A stretch of 64,000 bases of DNA from Amblyomma americanum (GCF_052857255.1 NC_135505.1:48235507-48299506), one strand, 5' to 3'; shown: positions 1-12,690, numbered from the stretch's first letter. Program-made: numbers and translations. Notes: a model not told the origin generated them from the sequence alone.

Positions 1-1560
1 TTAACAAAAGGCATTTTATACGCTGTTTACAGGGCATAGTACAGCACAAGAGCGGCCCGGGCGAGAGCTGCTAGCAAGCGCGACTGTTCTCGCATATCGA
101 CGACCGGCGAGACTCCATCTCGTCACACCATCTGACTCAACTTGAGAGCAGCACTGGACTGACGGTGTGTCGGTCTGTCCCTTCAAGCGTCAGCGCTGGT
201 GCTTATAAAGCACGATAAAGCGTTTTCGCTCAAACAGGCCAATCCAGAGGCAGCACTTGCCGGCGGTCCGAGAGGCCCAACCAACCACCGCGCTGGCCAC
301 CCGCTTAAACTTTCCGCGCGCGGTAACATCCTGGGGAAAGGGAAGCCGCGCCTCGCTGTTCTGTTTCGCCGCTCGCTGCCCGTTTGGACATGTCGCTCAC
401 TGATGCTTCCCCATAGGCATCCTGCATTGCCCAGTGGGCACAGCGAAAATGGTACTAAAGAGCGCCCTCTGCCCTGCGCTGGGTAGCACCAAGCTCCGTC
501 GTCTGCTTCTGAAACCACATTTTACAGTATGGACCCGCCTCTTTCGCCACGGCCTGCAGCGAATATTGGGCGCCGAAGATTTTTTTCAGCGGTGGCACGC
601 TGCACAAAGGCAAGAAGTTATGCTATGCCAAGTACGGGCATGCCGTTCAAGAAATTAGCGATGAAGCGTGTCGTGTACGAAGTTGAACTTCAGGGGAGGG
701 TTTTGTAATACCAGATTCAGGAACACCAACACGTTTAATGGAAGAAGGGCTTCCAATAAACGAATTCGCAGCAGTCATGAGCCCACAACTTTACGGAACT
801 GCTCGAACTCGCGATGGTACGCGCCGCACCGGTAGCGGTCTTTCAGCATGCCGCTAAACGACGGACCTCCAACAATCCTTGTTGTTGCAGGCAAACAAAT
901 AGCCATGCGTGTATTTGCGACCATTTGTACATTTGTTGTTGCAGGTAAACAAGTAGTCATGCGTGTAGTTGCGACCATTTGTACCTTCGGCAAATGATAA
1001 CTGATGCAGAGAATATGAGCTCGCAGTAACGTACGTGCGAATCGCGCCGCAGCGCGAGCTCGTGCGCTGCTTGCTTGATGTAGCTTTTAACGACATCTCT
1101 CGAACATCGGTGTGCTGTCACCATGCAGTGTTGCCGTGATGCGCAGCCTTAACGTGCTGGCTTGAGGTCTACGATGAGCACATATAACCCTCCAGCGTGT
1201 GCTGCTCGCAGTGTGGTAGTAAATTCGCACCGAATCAGCTCGGCCGTACACAAACCTGACCGCTTAAACCACTTCGCGCCAGTCAGCAGTTGTGTCCGGG
1301 TCTCGAATTGTAAATCACCAGCCATGCTGGACGTAGGCCGGACGTAGGCCGCGGGGAAGACCATTGGCACATACGCGGGGTGACTGGCCGAATCGTTTTT
1401 CTCGTTGCAACAAAGTGGCGACTACATATCCTGCTGTTCGGCACTGGTTAGCACTGTTTGCTGTCGGGACTGCATGTGCAAAAGACAGAATTTCAGCAAC
1501 GCAGATAATCAAGCAAACCTCAAGGCAGGCGAAGCAACCAAGACTGCGCAAAATTTCGCT
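1..1560. other. Unassigned DNA, no gene recognised
   Basis: No reading frame here shows a protein family I recognise; open stretches are short (longest about 111 codons) and overlap on both strands. The only clear structure is the tandem duplication at 881-988. It is probably intergenic or decayed repeat DNA. Confidence 0.5.
881..988. repeat. Tandem duplication, two 54-bp units
   Basis: Unit 1 is 881-934 and unit 2 is 935-988. Both begin GTTGTTGCAGG and end near GCGACCATTTGTAC, with about five differences. The period is a multiple of three, so the minus-strand translation shows a repeated peptide, but nothing suggests that it is coding. Confidence 0.85.
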
Positions 1561-1565
1561 CACCC

Positions 1566-1715
1566 GGTGCATCGAACTGCAGTTATCCAGCGCGCCCGGC
1601 GGTCTGCTTCGTGTGGCCTTGAAGGAAAATGGTAAAATCTGATGTTGGGATTTAGACCTTGCTCATGGCAGCCCACGACGCAGCAGCAACGACGGTGACG
1701 TTTTTCCGAGGCTGA
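1566..1715 (-). pseudogene. THAP zinc-finger-like fragment
   Basis: The minus strand encodes a cysteine-rich start CCCVVGC followed by a THAP-like run with FYHFPSRP and RRARWITAVR. This fits the N-terminal half of a THAP DNA-binding domain (C-x2-4-C, then an aromatic/FP segment and a W). The frame reaches a stop just after a sequence resembling a splice donor (GGTGAGCG), so it may be a first exon. The second half of the C2CH motif (C-x2-H) was not found downstream. It could be a relic of a third P-like/THAP transposon or of a host THAP gene. Confidence 0.45.
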
Positions 1716-1769
1716 GGTGGGTCCCTCGGGCGGACCGATGTCGTCGATTCTGTCTGCTGCCAGCATTTC

Positions 1770-3025
1770 GTTCCACGCTACACGGAGCTTCCACTTTCGA
1801 AAACAAGCCTACTGCTAGCACGCAGCTTGGCCTTTGACAAGTGATGAGCCTTTTCGCGCTATAAGCAGGGCAGAAAAGAGTGCGAATCGACGCAAACCGC
1901 CGGCTATAAACCTGCTTCGCCAAAGCCAGGGCTCAGTATAACCCAACTGTACTACCCAGCCAACTTTTTTTGCCACCACCAGGCGCCGCTACTATACCTC
2001 AAACTCCAGTGCAAGAGGCCGATAGGGCGCTGCTACCGTGGGGAGCAGCACCATGGCTTGCGAACGGCCGTTAGCAGGAGAAATTTTGTGTCCGTCAGAA
2101 TTGGGATCCGGGTGGGTTGCCCAGGCATAACACACTGCAAAACCAAGACAGCTTCTTTCGTCTACCTCTAGAAGCCCTTTATGCAGCGTGCTTCTGATAT
2201 CTCTAGACGCAGGAATGATGGGTCTGCTAATATTATTTCAGTGCATAAAGAAAACAAACACCGGCGACGTGTTTTTGTTTGAGCTGGAAAGTGCAGAAAT
2301 ACAGGATTTCATCTCGGTGCGCAGCTACTCACGTACAGAAACTGTCTCGCGATGTATCGAACTCCAAGAGAATAATAGCTTCCAAGGGGTACGTTAATCT
2401 TGTAATCGTAGTATGCTTCGGTGCTTCCCATCCCTTTACCGCAGTAGTAGCTGTAGGATTTACCGCCGATTACTTGAGAATCACAGTACCAGGTATTATC
2501 ACGAAAAATTCCCACTCGTACTTTTCTGCAAAAGGTAAAAGGAGGGCCAGTTAGGGTTAGCAGACAAATAACGATTCGCTAAATATTCGTTACAGGCATA
2601 CAAAAGTGCCAAGGTTGTTCTTTTGAAACATTGCATTGTTGTAATGCTTGAACTTTACGATGGCAATCGAGAATCGCATAAAGAATCTTTTTTTAAAAGT
2701 GGCAGTTGTAAGAAATTGTAGGAGAGAAAAGGGGGCTGCACTGCATAAAATAAGGGAATGTGCATTAATGCCCTTGATGAGTCGAGCGGCACTAGTAAAA
2801 AATTCAGGGGGCACTTTGTTCACCTAAAGTAAGGTGAGGCGAAACTCTTTAGCGCGGTGTTGCTATTGCGTCACTGATGTGTGCTTAAGATGTTAATTAA
2901 GCACAGAATTGTTTGTGAATCGTAAATGCTGGAGACATTGGAGTGCGTTTGATCCATCTGATTCGACGCCTTTCTGCAAACAATCTCCTGCGTCCTAGAC
3001 AAGGAGAACTTCAAATTCATTGACA
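1770..3025. other. Unassigned AT-rich DNA
   Basis: No recognisable protein family, terminal repeat or SINE was seen. Reading frames are short and lack conserved motifs. Confidence 0.45.
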
Positions 3026-3029
3026 GGAG

Positions 3030-3107
3030 GTAGCTTGCTCGTTAGCTCGGTCTGCTGCGGAACGAAAGGATGGTGGTTCAAATCCCATCAGGCACAAAGG
3101 TTTTTTT
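3030..3107 (+). repeat. tRNA-like (Pol III promoter-like) sequence
   Basis: TTAGCTCGGTCTG (3042-3054) resembles a tRNA A box, and GGTTCAAATCCC (3075-3086) is a good B box. A T7 run (3101-3107) that could end Pol III transcription follows. I could not fold a complete cloverleaf with a matching acceptor stem, so a SINE head or tRNA pseudogene is more likely than a functional tRNA. Confidence 0.4.
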
Positions 3108-3109
3108 CT

Positions 3110-3654
3110 TCTCGAGTTAAAGAGCGTAACGGAAGGACGGTTGGATGAACGCGAGCATGAGCCAAGGCAAGCAAACGGTGTGTAACTTTTCATTCCGGCT
3201 TAGACTCTTCCGCATAAAGATGAGGAGAAGTGGTGTAGCACATGCCGTTCGAAGCACGTAACCTGAAAAGAAATGCTGCTACCTGGCACTATATGCTCCA
3301 TGAAAACGCTATTTGAAACGTATGCAACATCGAAGAGCAGAAACGCACGAGGGCAAGAAGCAGGGGAGGCTGTAAGCGGAGTCTGGTGTCTAGACTTTTA
3401 TTTCCCAGCCAACTTTAGGGCATGTTATGCCGTCGTGAGAGTGTGGCTGGAGTCCCATCGATTCTGTCTTTCTGACGAGCAGTCAAAAGCCTTCGCTTCA
3501 GGGGAGCATGTTTGGCGATAGCAGTTAAAAAAGTAGGCGATTTCTCGTTCATCTAATTAGCAATTATTACAGCTACTAACACAGGAAATAGCACCCAAAC
3601 CAAAATGTGTGAAGAAAGAGGGTGCTTTAGATTTTTTAAAAGCTATGTTTAATG
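3110..3654. other. Unassigned DNA
   Basis: Nothing recognisable apart from its position between the tRNA-like unit and the 3' end of LINE-A. One short plus-strand frame (3273-3521) shows no family features. Confidence 0.4.
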
Positions 3655-3774
3655 CCTCAAGACATAAAGGTTATTAAATGAGGGATAAGGAGGATGCTGA
3701 AATAAATGAAAAAGATGGGCTGATGTAATGAAATCAAGTAGTGAACGATTATCTGGACTATGTGTTCAAGCGAT

Positions 3775-6700
3775 TTATGAATCCAGATTATTCGGTAAGA
3801 GACCCACTGCCGCCAGGTGCCGAATTCTCGTCGGCTTGAATGACGGGAAAACACTCAGCACGTGGTGAATATCCGCCTCAGAATCTCTTATCTTGCAGAC
3901 TGGACACGTGGGGTGTGAATATAAATCTTGGAATTGCGGCCACTTGCGTGTCACGGCTGAAGTTAGGGCAACCACGACCCGCGAAGTGCAACCTCCTCTG
4001 CACAGGTAAGACCATGGAGAAGGGTTACCACACACGGAGAGATTAGAGCCCGTGTGCGGCGCCAGAGGTGTTCCTTCCTTGTTAAAAGGAGTCGAGGCAA
4101 ACACGAGGTTGGGGTCGAAAGGCGGGTCGCAGAATCTGAGCGGCTTTGTGCGCTCAGATGGTCACGCGGGACCGACTCAATACGGATTTGCTGCAGAATG
4201 CGCGTCGCTAGACGATGGATGTCTTGGCAGATTTCTGGGGTGCGACTGAGCGTCGTAGTAGGCGTGTGACGTGAAGGGCGTCGGTGCGAATGAAAATGCG
4301 GGCCGTAGGTAGCATGGGAACAGCGACCACAGAGCAAAGTGTCTCTGGAACCGCAAGCATCTCCGCACAGAAGGAGGAAGGAGGTTCTGAGAGGCTAAAC
4401 CTTGACGTTTAGATCAGGGCAGGCTTGCAAGAACAGTAAACTGCCGTTGTTGTTTCGTAGGTCAAGGTGCTTGCGTAAATGTATATAACGATGGAGCGAT
4501 GCGGCGCATTGGCGTCTTGCTCTGTAATTCGGTCGCGAAAAGACGATGCCGCGCGGGTAGATGATGGCCGATGTAGATCAGTTGGTTTCTTGTCGCTTAG
4601 CTGCACAAAACGCCAGAGAGGGAAAACTGGCGGGGGGGGGGGGGGGGGGGAGTCTAATATGTAATGCGATGGAGCATATGCCCTGAGTGCACACGTTGTG
4701 TAAGGTTTGACTTAAGCTGACGAGCATCGCGTCGTTGCTGCACCAGCTCATCTAGTGTATTCAGCGACGCATGTTCCTTGAGCGCTACGATGACCCTCAA
4801 TGCCTGTCATTGTCTCTCGATTAACAGCTTCAAGGCGATTCCATTAAGCCCTCGTCAAATGCTGGAATTGGGCTTGGTAAACGAGGCGCGGTTGCACAAC
4901 CGCCCGCACCAAATGTCGTGCAACATGAGAGCGGACTCCGCCTGTTTTAGGAGCAATGCCTCTAATTATCCCCAACGCTAGAATTGCTTGCTTTTTAGCC
5001 CCAAAAAGCCAAGCAGTACCTGTTCCTGACTCGTGTATTGCCAAGCCCAAGATATTTACGGTCGAACTTTCTTGAATTGGAGCTCCGGATAGATGGAGAC
5101 GAATTGGTGTTGCAGCGAGTTTACGGCGCCCCCAGCGGTTGGCGACTGACAAGAATGTGGTTTGTCTCACTGAAAGCTGAATACCCATTGATGCAGCATA
5201 CGTCTACGTAATATCTTTGGCTGATTGTAGGGTTGCTACTCATCTAGTAGTTGCTAGTAATCAGGTCGTTGTGAGTGCTCCACACAGTTATGTCATCAGC
5301 GCACAATAGGGACCTAATCTGAGACATCATGTAAGCGCCAAGCAAGGGGGATAAAAGCAATATTATATCATGTTGGCGATAATGCCGATCACTGGGGAAC
5401 GCAGCGAAAAGGTACATATGATCCGACGGCCTCACCACTGAGGCGTATGACAAAGTGTCAGCCTTCAAGGAACGATTTACCAAAATTGCGCACTGTAACG
5501 GGGAAATGCAGCATGGCGAGCGGTTCCAGGATGGCAACATGACTCATATTATCGTACGCCTTTTCAACATCCATGGCCAGTACGGTACGTTCATTGTGCC
5601 TGCGAGTTGATGCCAGAACTGCTGACGCCAAGACAGTGCATCTTCGGTATCTATGGACGTACGAAAGCCACTTTGGGCTGGGTGGCAGAAACCATTGTGC
5701 TCAAGCCACCACGAAGTCGTTTGGCAGGAATTTTTCATTAGGCTTGCACAATGTTTGCGTAAGCGATATGGCCGGAAATTTTCCAAGGTCTCTCGTCGGC
5801 ATCCCCGGCTTTGGGATGAGGATCACAATTGCCGATTTCCAGTTTTCTTGTACGACGCCTTCTATCCATACCTTGTTAATGTTGGCGAGGTGTTGAGGCA
5901 GCGCAGCGGAACTTAATTTCTTGTACACCTCATACGGAATGCAGTACGGACCGGGCGCAGTCTTCCGACGAGCCTCATCTATTGCTGCAAGCAACTCGGG
6001 TATGGAAAATGGCCTCGCAATTCCCTCGGCGTCGGCTGTAGATGGAAGCTTATCGACATGTGCTGGAATGGCAGCCAAAGGGGTCTCCTATGACCATTGG
6101 AGGCAACACATCATACTTGGGGAAAACCTTCCGCGCTGCCTCTCTGGCGAAATCATCCGGAGCTAAGTTTGCGGCGAAGCATGCTGTGCCCGCTGCGTCT
6201 GGACGAAGGGAATAATTTTCCATTGCATGGAACGTTCGCGAGAGATAACCATTTGATGACTGCCGAGAAGTGCTCACACCACGTATGCCACTGCCGTCGC
6301 AAGAGATCGGGTTCATAACTGCGATCCTTGGCAGTAGCGTAATTCAGCCTTCTCCTTGTTTGCGAAAAAGTCGAGTCTTGGGAAACGCACCTCCGATTGT
6401 CGGCGAGCAGCCCACCGAATAAGCAGACCCACTTCCGGCGCCGCGCGATTAACGCCAGTACAGATGACATCGGTAGTCTTATTGAGCGCTGTTTGTATGG
6501 AGTCCACAAGTAGTGTACATGATTTGCAGAGAGAGCTCTTTGACGTTGGTGCGAAAGATGTCCCAATTGACCACAGAACACCTACGTCGTAATAGATGGG
6601 CCCTTGATGGACGGAGACCGATGATGATATGATGGAGGTCACTCCCCCAACAGTCAGGCTCAAGGTGCCACTAAGGAGTGCCCGGGCCAGACCACTACGT

Positions 6701-7290
6701 AAGATTAGGAGCATATGTGGTAAGGTGACTGTGACGCATAGCCCGCATTGCTGAACCAGGGTGATTTAAAAGAATAAACAACGCCTCCGCGAAGGCATCG
6801 CGCACACGCCTGCCGCGGGGGCTCTTAGTACGGTACGCCCAGTGTGGGCGTGTGGCGTTGAAGTCACCTCCGACTAAATTCGGACACCCGGGGTATTTCC
6901 TACGCACAGTCTATAACCAGCCCAGATTAATACAGGAGGGAGCGTCACCAGCTGGACTAACTTAGTAAGATACCACCACAAGAGTTGCCTTGGGTAAATT
7001 CATAGAAACTGCAACTACCTCCTAATAAGGGGTGCACCAGGTTTCCAGAAAGAGGCATACATGAGGGAAACACGAGTCAGCGTACACCTTCGTCTTTCCT
7101 GGAGGGATATCAGTTTGCACATGATGGTCGTTCATCGAAGGTTACGCATAACCACTGAAGACTGGAATTGCTGGCAAGGCATCGGTCTCCTGCAGTAGCA
7201 TGGCCCACACCTGGAGCTTGTGGAAGCGAAGACGTGTTTTGAGCTCTCCCGCTTTAGTAGAGAGACTTCTACAGTTCCAATGGAACACAC
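3775..7290 (-). pseudogene. LINE-A ORF2 remnant (endonuclease-reverse transcriptase)
   Basis: The endonuclease is recognisable from VFHWNCRSLSTKAGELK near 7290-7230 and VGGDFNATRPHWAY near 6840, the exonuclease/endonuclease/phosphatase fold used for target nicking. The RT shows KTAPGPYCIPYEVYKKL and ILIPKPG (about 5990-5800), a following QSGFR block, and CADDITVW near 5283-5303, a variant of the catalytic (Y/F)xDD box. The C-terminus carries CPVC with a downstream HH, the zinc-knuckle-like tail seen in related LINEs. An RNase H domain would be expected between RT and tail by spacing but is not recognisable. Many stops and frameshifts; non-functional. Confidence 0.75.
4632..4650 (+). repeat. 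Poly-G run (G19)
   Basis: Nineteen consecutive G residues lie within the degenerate 3' half of LINE-A. It may be a true mononucleotide expansion or an assembly or sequencing artefact. Confidence 0.9.
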
Positions 7291-7585
7291 CAGAAAAACC
7301 GGAACGCGCCATCTTCGGATAGTAATCCAAGCGTTGCAAGAGAACAGATGTCATGTTGGACAACTGCGTAACCATAAAGCGGAGCAGGGATGCTGTAGAG
7401 TTATCTGGCAATGTAGCAGATACGTTGGGAGGAGCGCTGAACGAAGCTGGTGGGAAGGACATGCTCGGTGCTTATTCGTCATTTCTATTGGCGTTGCCAG
7501 ATCCCGCAGCATATCTGCGGCACGCAAGCAGTTCACGGTGTTGTCGGGGCCTTGAGACCTCTGACAAAGGCGTGCGATTTGGTCA

Positions 7586-9017
7586 TCAACTGCTAGCTAC
7601 CATGCCATCGTATGGAGGTTCCGGGAAGTTACGCTGTTTTGTAGCCTGCTGATGCCGGCGGTCCTTACACACTTTATCACTGTATGTCTGCTGGGTAGCA
7701 GTTTCATGCGTGTGCAGCACGGGAAGTTCGGGCCACTCGTTATCATCCGATTGGAGAGCTGCAAACCGGTTGGAGGTCTGCAGAAGGGGTGTATTCCCAT
7801 TCTCGGTCATTTGCTTAGAGTACCAACGGCGAATCTCTTCTGCTGCCTTCTGCTTGGTGGGGCAAGTGGGCGATGTGATGTCGTGGTTGTCAGTTTTGGA
7901 GATGCCACATCTGTACGCCGCTGCGCTTCCCCGACACATGTTCAACTTGAGTTGTGAAATGGAAGCATCTAATGCTTATGGCCAGGTCTGAAGCAACTGT
8001 AGCAGAAGACGGCTGTTGGTTTGTATGGTCGAGGCCGTAAAATGCGCTCTTAGTAGTACAAGCAGGACTGGCGGTGTCGGTGAGCCTTGCAGGGCGTCGA
8101 CGCAAGAGCTCCCTTTCCCATGTAATGTACTTGGATCCCTCGGTGGGTGGGGCAATAGAGCTCACGCTGAAGGGGGACCTGGTCCTCATTAACATCAACG
8201 TTGTAGACAACACCACGTTGCAAGTCGGATCAATATACCAAGTACACCTGTACCGTTACCAAGACCTCGCTGGTAACTGTAATGCACTGTAGCGTTTGCA
8301 GGCGTTCCATGGCAGCCAAGGTCGGGAGCCACACAGCAATGGCATTGGATTTCTTTCTGGCCGTAAAGCAGCGAAAACCTTTCGCTCCGAGACACGCATT
8401 CAGATTTGCCTGCAGAATCCTGTTCGGTATATCTGTTAGGCTTTTCGCTGCCAGAGATTTTATAGTGGCTTTCTGACTCACTGAGCCGTGGGTAGGCACA
8501 ACTCGGCGGTATGTGGTTAGGCAGGAACGTTTGCCTTGTAAGGTGCCGCTGGGCGAAGTGGAACCAATTACAGCGTCTCCCAAGGGTGCTTTTGTGAAGA
8601 GCGGAGGGCTGGTGGCCCGATTGGCGGGCCTAATGACTGGTCCATTAGAGTGCTCGGCGTCTCATGTAGTACTGGTAGAGGTAGGTCCAGAATTATAGGC
8701 TGAGCTGTATCTGTGCTCCGTCCAAAGGGTCAATAACTCGCCAGCTGTTGTACATCTGGACAAAGCAGGGCAGGCGCCGTATCCGATGAAACAAAGGGAT
8801 GATTTTGGAGGTCTGGCTCATGCTCAGGGGGCAGTTGTACTGCCGAGAATGCCATTGAGGCAAGCGGTGTAGGCGAAGCAACCCCCGCCAGCACGTCACC
8901 GGAGGCGCTAGACCTAGCCTCGGTGCGCAGTTCAGGTGCAGGAATAACTGCGTGACATTTGCTGCATGCCACACAAGCAGGCGGAGACTGGGCGTGCGAA
9001 GCCTCCTCGGATGGCAC
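7586..9017 (-). pseudogene. LINE-A ORF1-like remnant
   Basis: Fragmented frames upstream of the endonuclease fit a LINE ORF1. The N-terminus starts MPSEEASHAQ and has a CVACSKC cysteine cluster. The C-terminal part (7945-7586) includes CGISKTDNHDITSPTCP, a decayed zinc-knuckle-like segment, followed by a charged stretch. ORF1 proteins of this kind bind element RNA. The assignment rests on position and cysteine patterns only. Confidence 0.5.
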
Positions 9018-9236
9018 AAATCTAGTCCGTTTGCTATAGGGAACGTATTAACGTGCCAGGCGAGATTTTCGCAAGAGCGATGTGAAGGCACCTTAACAAG
9101 GACACTTCGTCTTCCTTCCTCTCTCATATGTTCTTATATAGTTTTCCTCCGTACTTCAGACATTTATTACTTTCTTTCCGGGACTCATCAAGCGGCATTA
9201 GAATCGTACTCTAAATGTTAAACATTGATAGAATAG

Positions 9237-9952
9237 TGTGAGGGAGAAGACTGCAGGTTAGATTACCGCATGTTAAATGGAAGGAATAGACCAGACGATA
9301 TGTGGATAAACGGAAATCAAATGTAAGCTTGGAGAGGAAAGGATTCATGAACACATGAACAGGAAAGCAAACAAACAAAGACAACTCTCGCGGAAGACAA
9401 ACGGGAGCGTGAGGAGAAAAGTGAAGGTCCACTCAGCGTTCAATATTCCGCAAAATATTCAGCGTTCCACATGTGAGCTGGGTAGATGGTGCGTCGGGCG
9501 AGGAGGTGTGGCGGGGCGTCGGCGCAGTCAATAGGCTCCGGATGATGTTCTTATGGAGCCGTAGTGTGAGTGGCAGTCTCTACGGTAGGCTTCAACGCTG
9601 CCGCAGGAATCCGCCGCACCTTTGGAACTCAGGCGCGGCCCCCAGCCAAGCCCGGGCAAGCAACGGTGGCGACAGAGGCTGTCCGTGCTCTGAGGCTGCC
9701 GGACAGGAAGGGAACAGCGGCGCCAGCGTCTGGTGGCTCAGGCACTCGACGACGGCTGTCCAGGTCTGGTAGCGCGGACGTAAGCGGCTGAGGACCAAGC
9801 CTGGAAACTCGGGGAGCCAGCAGATCTCAAACCCGTCCGTCCCCGACCGCGTTCTTCCTGTTCTCTCCCGCACGCGCTCGTCGCCATCTTCTACTTCCGC
9901 TATTTCTTCTCGACCGTCTTCGCCAGCCGCAGTGCGGTGCCAGTTCCTTACA
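9237..9952. repeat. Solo LTR of the old gypsy family
   Basis: The 716-bp unit starts TGTGAGG and ends CCTTACA, a TG...CA pair with short inverted ends. The flanks AATAG (9232-9236) and AATAC (9953-9957) look like a 5-bp TSD with one change. It matches the LTRs at 12691-17559 and 26483-27242 along its length, including shared segments near GGTGCGTCGRGCGAGGA and GGGGAGCCAGCAGAT. No internal region adjoins it, so it is a solo LTR left by recombination. Confidence 0.75.
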
Positions 9953-9957
9953 AATAC

Positions 9958-10929
9958 GCATTTAAAGAAAATGTCATCGAAATACATTCCACACATCAGG
10001 AGCCTGTGAAGAAGGCGCGTAATAAATGGCGGAGAATAAAGCTCGTCACTGCATATAGGGCAGCTATTACTCCAGTAGTTCAAAGAGGAGGCCTTTAAAT
10101 AAACCCGCATTCGTGCGCAAATCTTAAGCAAATTTAAACAATGTGCAATATATATTCGTATTTTATTAGGGTGGAAAAACAAATATTCTGGGATGAATAA
10201 TGCAACAGTAGCTTGCCTCAGTTCTCAAGCACAGTATTCAATGAACGTCTCTCTTTTTTTATCATAACCACTAATCAACGTTTCGTTTTTTTGCTGAAAT
10301 GACCTTGCTACTCGAGGAGGAGCGATTTAGTCACACCATAGACTTCAAGCACTACTGAATTGAAAGGCTGAATCCTGGGTGACTGTTCTTACTGCAGTAC
10401 GTGCGAATGCAGACAGTCGTCTCACAGAGCCTGCATGGGCAGTGTCGCGGATATTCTAAGCATGTCAAAAACGTACGAAATCCGACAGAATCACGGTGCA
10501 ATGATTTCGCGCTTGTATGCATTCAGCATTCACAAATTCTGCAGAGACAATCAGCATTTGGCACGTATCCTGCTCTCCTTCGTTTTGTCTGCTTCCGAAT
10601 AGAGTTCTCAGGAAACAAGTATGGCATATATGTAGTCTTGTACATACCTGCAAATTCGCATCACAGACGCCGTTAGTGCATGAATAATTTCAAGCACCTC
10701 TGTTAGGCCGCTTGCAATATCTTGCCAGGCCGGGACTTTGGTGGCCGGACCGGATGCTCTCCCCAATAATTGTGTGCCAACACAGCCGCGCAAAGTCTCC
10801 AACAAGCTGTTAAGACAGAGAATGAGACGGCGTAGTTTCTTTTCCCAATTCCTACTGATGATAAGACAGCCTCCAGAAATGAATGTGGGGTAGCTACAAT
10901 GAGCGTTTAAGCTTCTATGTCTCACTCAG
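9958..10929. other. Unassigned DNA
   Basis: No recognisable coding family or terminal repeat was seen. Short frames on both strands lack motifs. Confidence 0.4.
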
Positions 10930-11640
10930 GGTGTCTTCATCATCAACCTGACTACGCCCACAGCAGACCAACGGCTTCCCCATACCTCTCCAATTGAACC
11001 TATCCTGTGCCCGCTGCAGCCACCCTCTCCCGCAAGCTTCTTACTCTCGTCCGCCCAACTAACTTTGTCTCCCCCTCCTATGCTTGCCTCCTTATGGTAT
11101 CCAATCCTTTACCACTAAGGACTATAGATTATCTTGCCTTCGCAATAAATGTTCTGCACAAACACAATTTTTCGTTTTGATTTCAAATAGGATATTATAA
11201 CCAGAGTTGTATTCCTTATCCATTGTGTCCTTTTTCTGCATCTTGAAGTTGTACCTATTACTCTGTTTTCCCTAGCTCGATGCGTTTTTCCTAATTTCAC
11301 CTCAACCCATTTCGTTGGCCTCCACGTATCTGCCTCATAGGCAACTGTAAGATGCAACTGTAACATTATTCTCTCTTGAAAGATATTAGCAAACTGCCGA
11401 TCAGGATCTGAGAGCTCCTGCGAAATGGCCTTCACCCCTGTCTTACTCTTTTAGGTAGTTCACTCTCGTGATTCGGATATGCGCTAACTACCTGCCCTCG
11501 GTAGACGTATTCCCTTGCAACTTCCGGCACCTCGCCATCATCAACAAACTGATACACTTATGCGAACTGTTTGAATACCTTAGGTTTTAAGTGCATCGTT
11601 TTTGACCCACCGCTCATCTTTGCCTGTCTAACGGATTGAT
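10930..11640 (-). mobile_element. RTE-like LINE, 3'-terminal fragment
   Basis: The plus strand carries the antisense of a familiar 3' segment: it begins TCATCATCAACCTGACTACG and continues through a stretch corresponding to the C-terminal RT-tail region of RTE-type LINEs. In the minus-strand frame (11435-11115) the order is like the W-T-E-W/GHV tail motifs of that group, badly decayed. The fragment is 5' truncated. Assignment is by remembered similarity, so the clade is tentative. Confidence 0.55.
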
Positions 11641-12690
11641 CATGCTTTGAATCTGATTCCTGAATCACTCAGCAGGGCAATGTAATCAGCGAATTAGGAA
11701 AGAGACTAGACCAGTTGGAATCGATTCATGTTTAAAAAAAAAAGCAGCGCAAAAAAGACGGACCAAAAGACGGGAGTACAAACAAGGAGCAGCACACGGT
11801 TTTAGTTTACGCCCAATTTGCCTGCATGCGCATTCCTTGAGCGTGCAAGTGTCCCACTGTGATGTACATGTACAGCTTTCTCGAGAAAAAATACTGAAAA
11901 CCAGAACATTGTAAGGGAGTGTTTAAGAAAATATTGAAATATTGAGTGGAATGTTCCATTATTATGATATGTAGCAAAATCTTTCTTTTAAATTGTTAAT
12001 ATTAATCGCATAAACATCCCCCGCCGTTAAGCTTATAGCTGAGCCTCTGCTTGGGTATTCCTCACTGGAAACATTTTCAAATGACATTGCAGCTTTAGTC
12101 ACGTGAAAATTAGGCAAGCAGAGATGTCAACGAAGGCTAATGTCACTCGTCAAAAATGACATTAAATGTGCCGCCTGACAGGGAGCTACTAGCGTTGCGT
12201 GGAATTCCCTTCGTTCTAAGCGCGATTCAGTACCTTATGCCCGATTTTCCCCTGTATGCATTAAATTTCGATGAATTGATCATCAATCGCATACGTAGCT
12301 GCCCACGTAACACGTCCTGTGACACGCTATTTGCACGTAAGCTACAGCATTTAAAACACAAAGTCAAAGAGCGCTGCTTGAGCAGACATGGTCGCCAACA
12401 GTAGAAGCAATAATTCGCACATGCTAATTATAGCGGCGCAGGAAAATTCCAGCGGCAGCGGCTGCCACAGCCACACATGAATATTTTAATTTTGATATGT
12501 AATCCATTGAGCAGATAGGGGAAGAGGCAAGCCACGGCTGCTCTCGTCGAAGGCGGTAGCACATTAATCAAGCTGTCGACGCGTGTGAACAATCTCTGTA
12601 GCGCAGTCGAATAAAGTACGAAATGTCTAGAAGCGGGCGGAGCCGGCGAGAAACAGAGTAGGCACCGCATATTCTGCTAAGCTGCGTCCC
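11641..12690. other. Unassigned AT-rich DNA
   Basis: No domain, terminal repeat or SINE signature seen. One 82-codon plus frame (12156-12404) has no recognisable features. Confidence 0.4.

Larger units (their letters stand above)
3655..9020 (-). mobile_element. LINE-A, decayed non-LTR retrotransposon
   Basis: A complete-order but heavily broken non-LTR element reads on the minus strand: an ORF1-like region (about 9017-7586), endonuclease (7290-6330), reverse transcriptase (6078-5190) and a C-terminal Cys/His segment (4104-3775). Order and motifs fit the I/Jockey-type elements that fill the rest of the window. Numerous stops and frameshifts show it is an old copy. The ends are approximate, because no TSD was identified. 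Confidence 0.75.

Noticed and set aside
183..518. 111-codon minus-strand frame at the left edge
   Set aside because: No motif, low complexity in parts, and overlapping open frames on the other strand; typical of GC-rich non-coding DNA.
9592..10182. 196-codon minus-strand frame
   Set aside because: Lies mostly across the solo LTR and shows no domain; explained by LTR composition.
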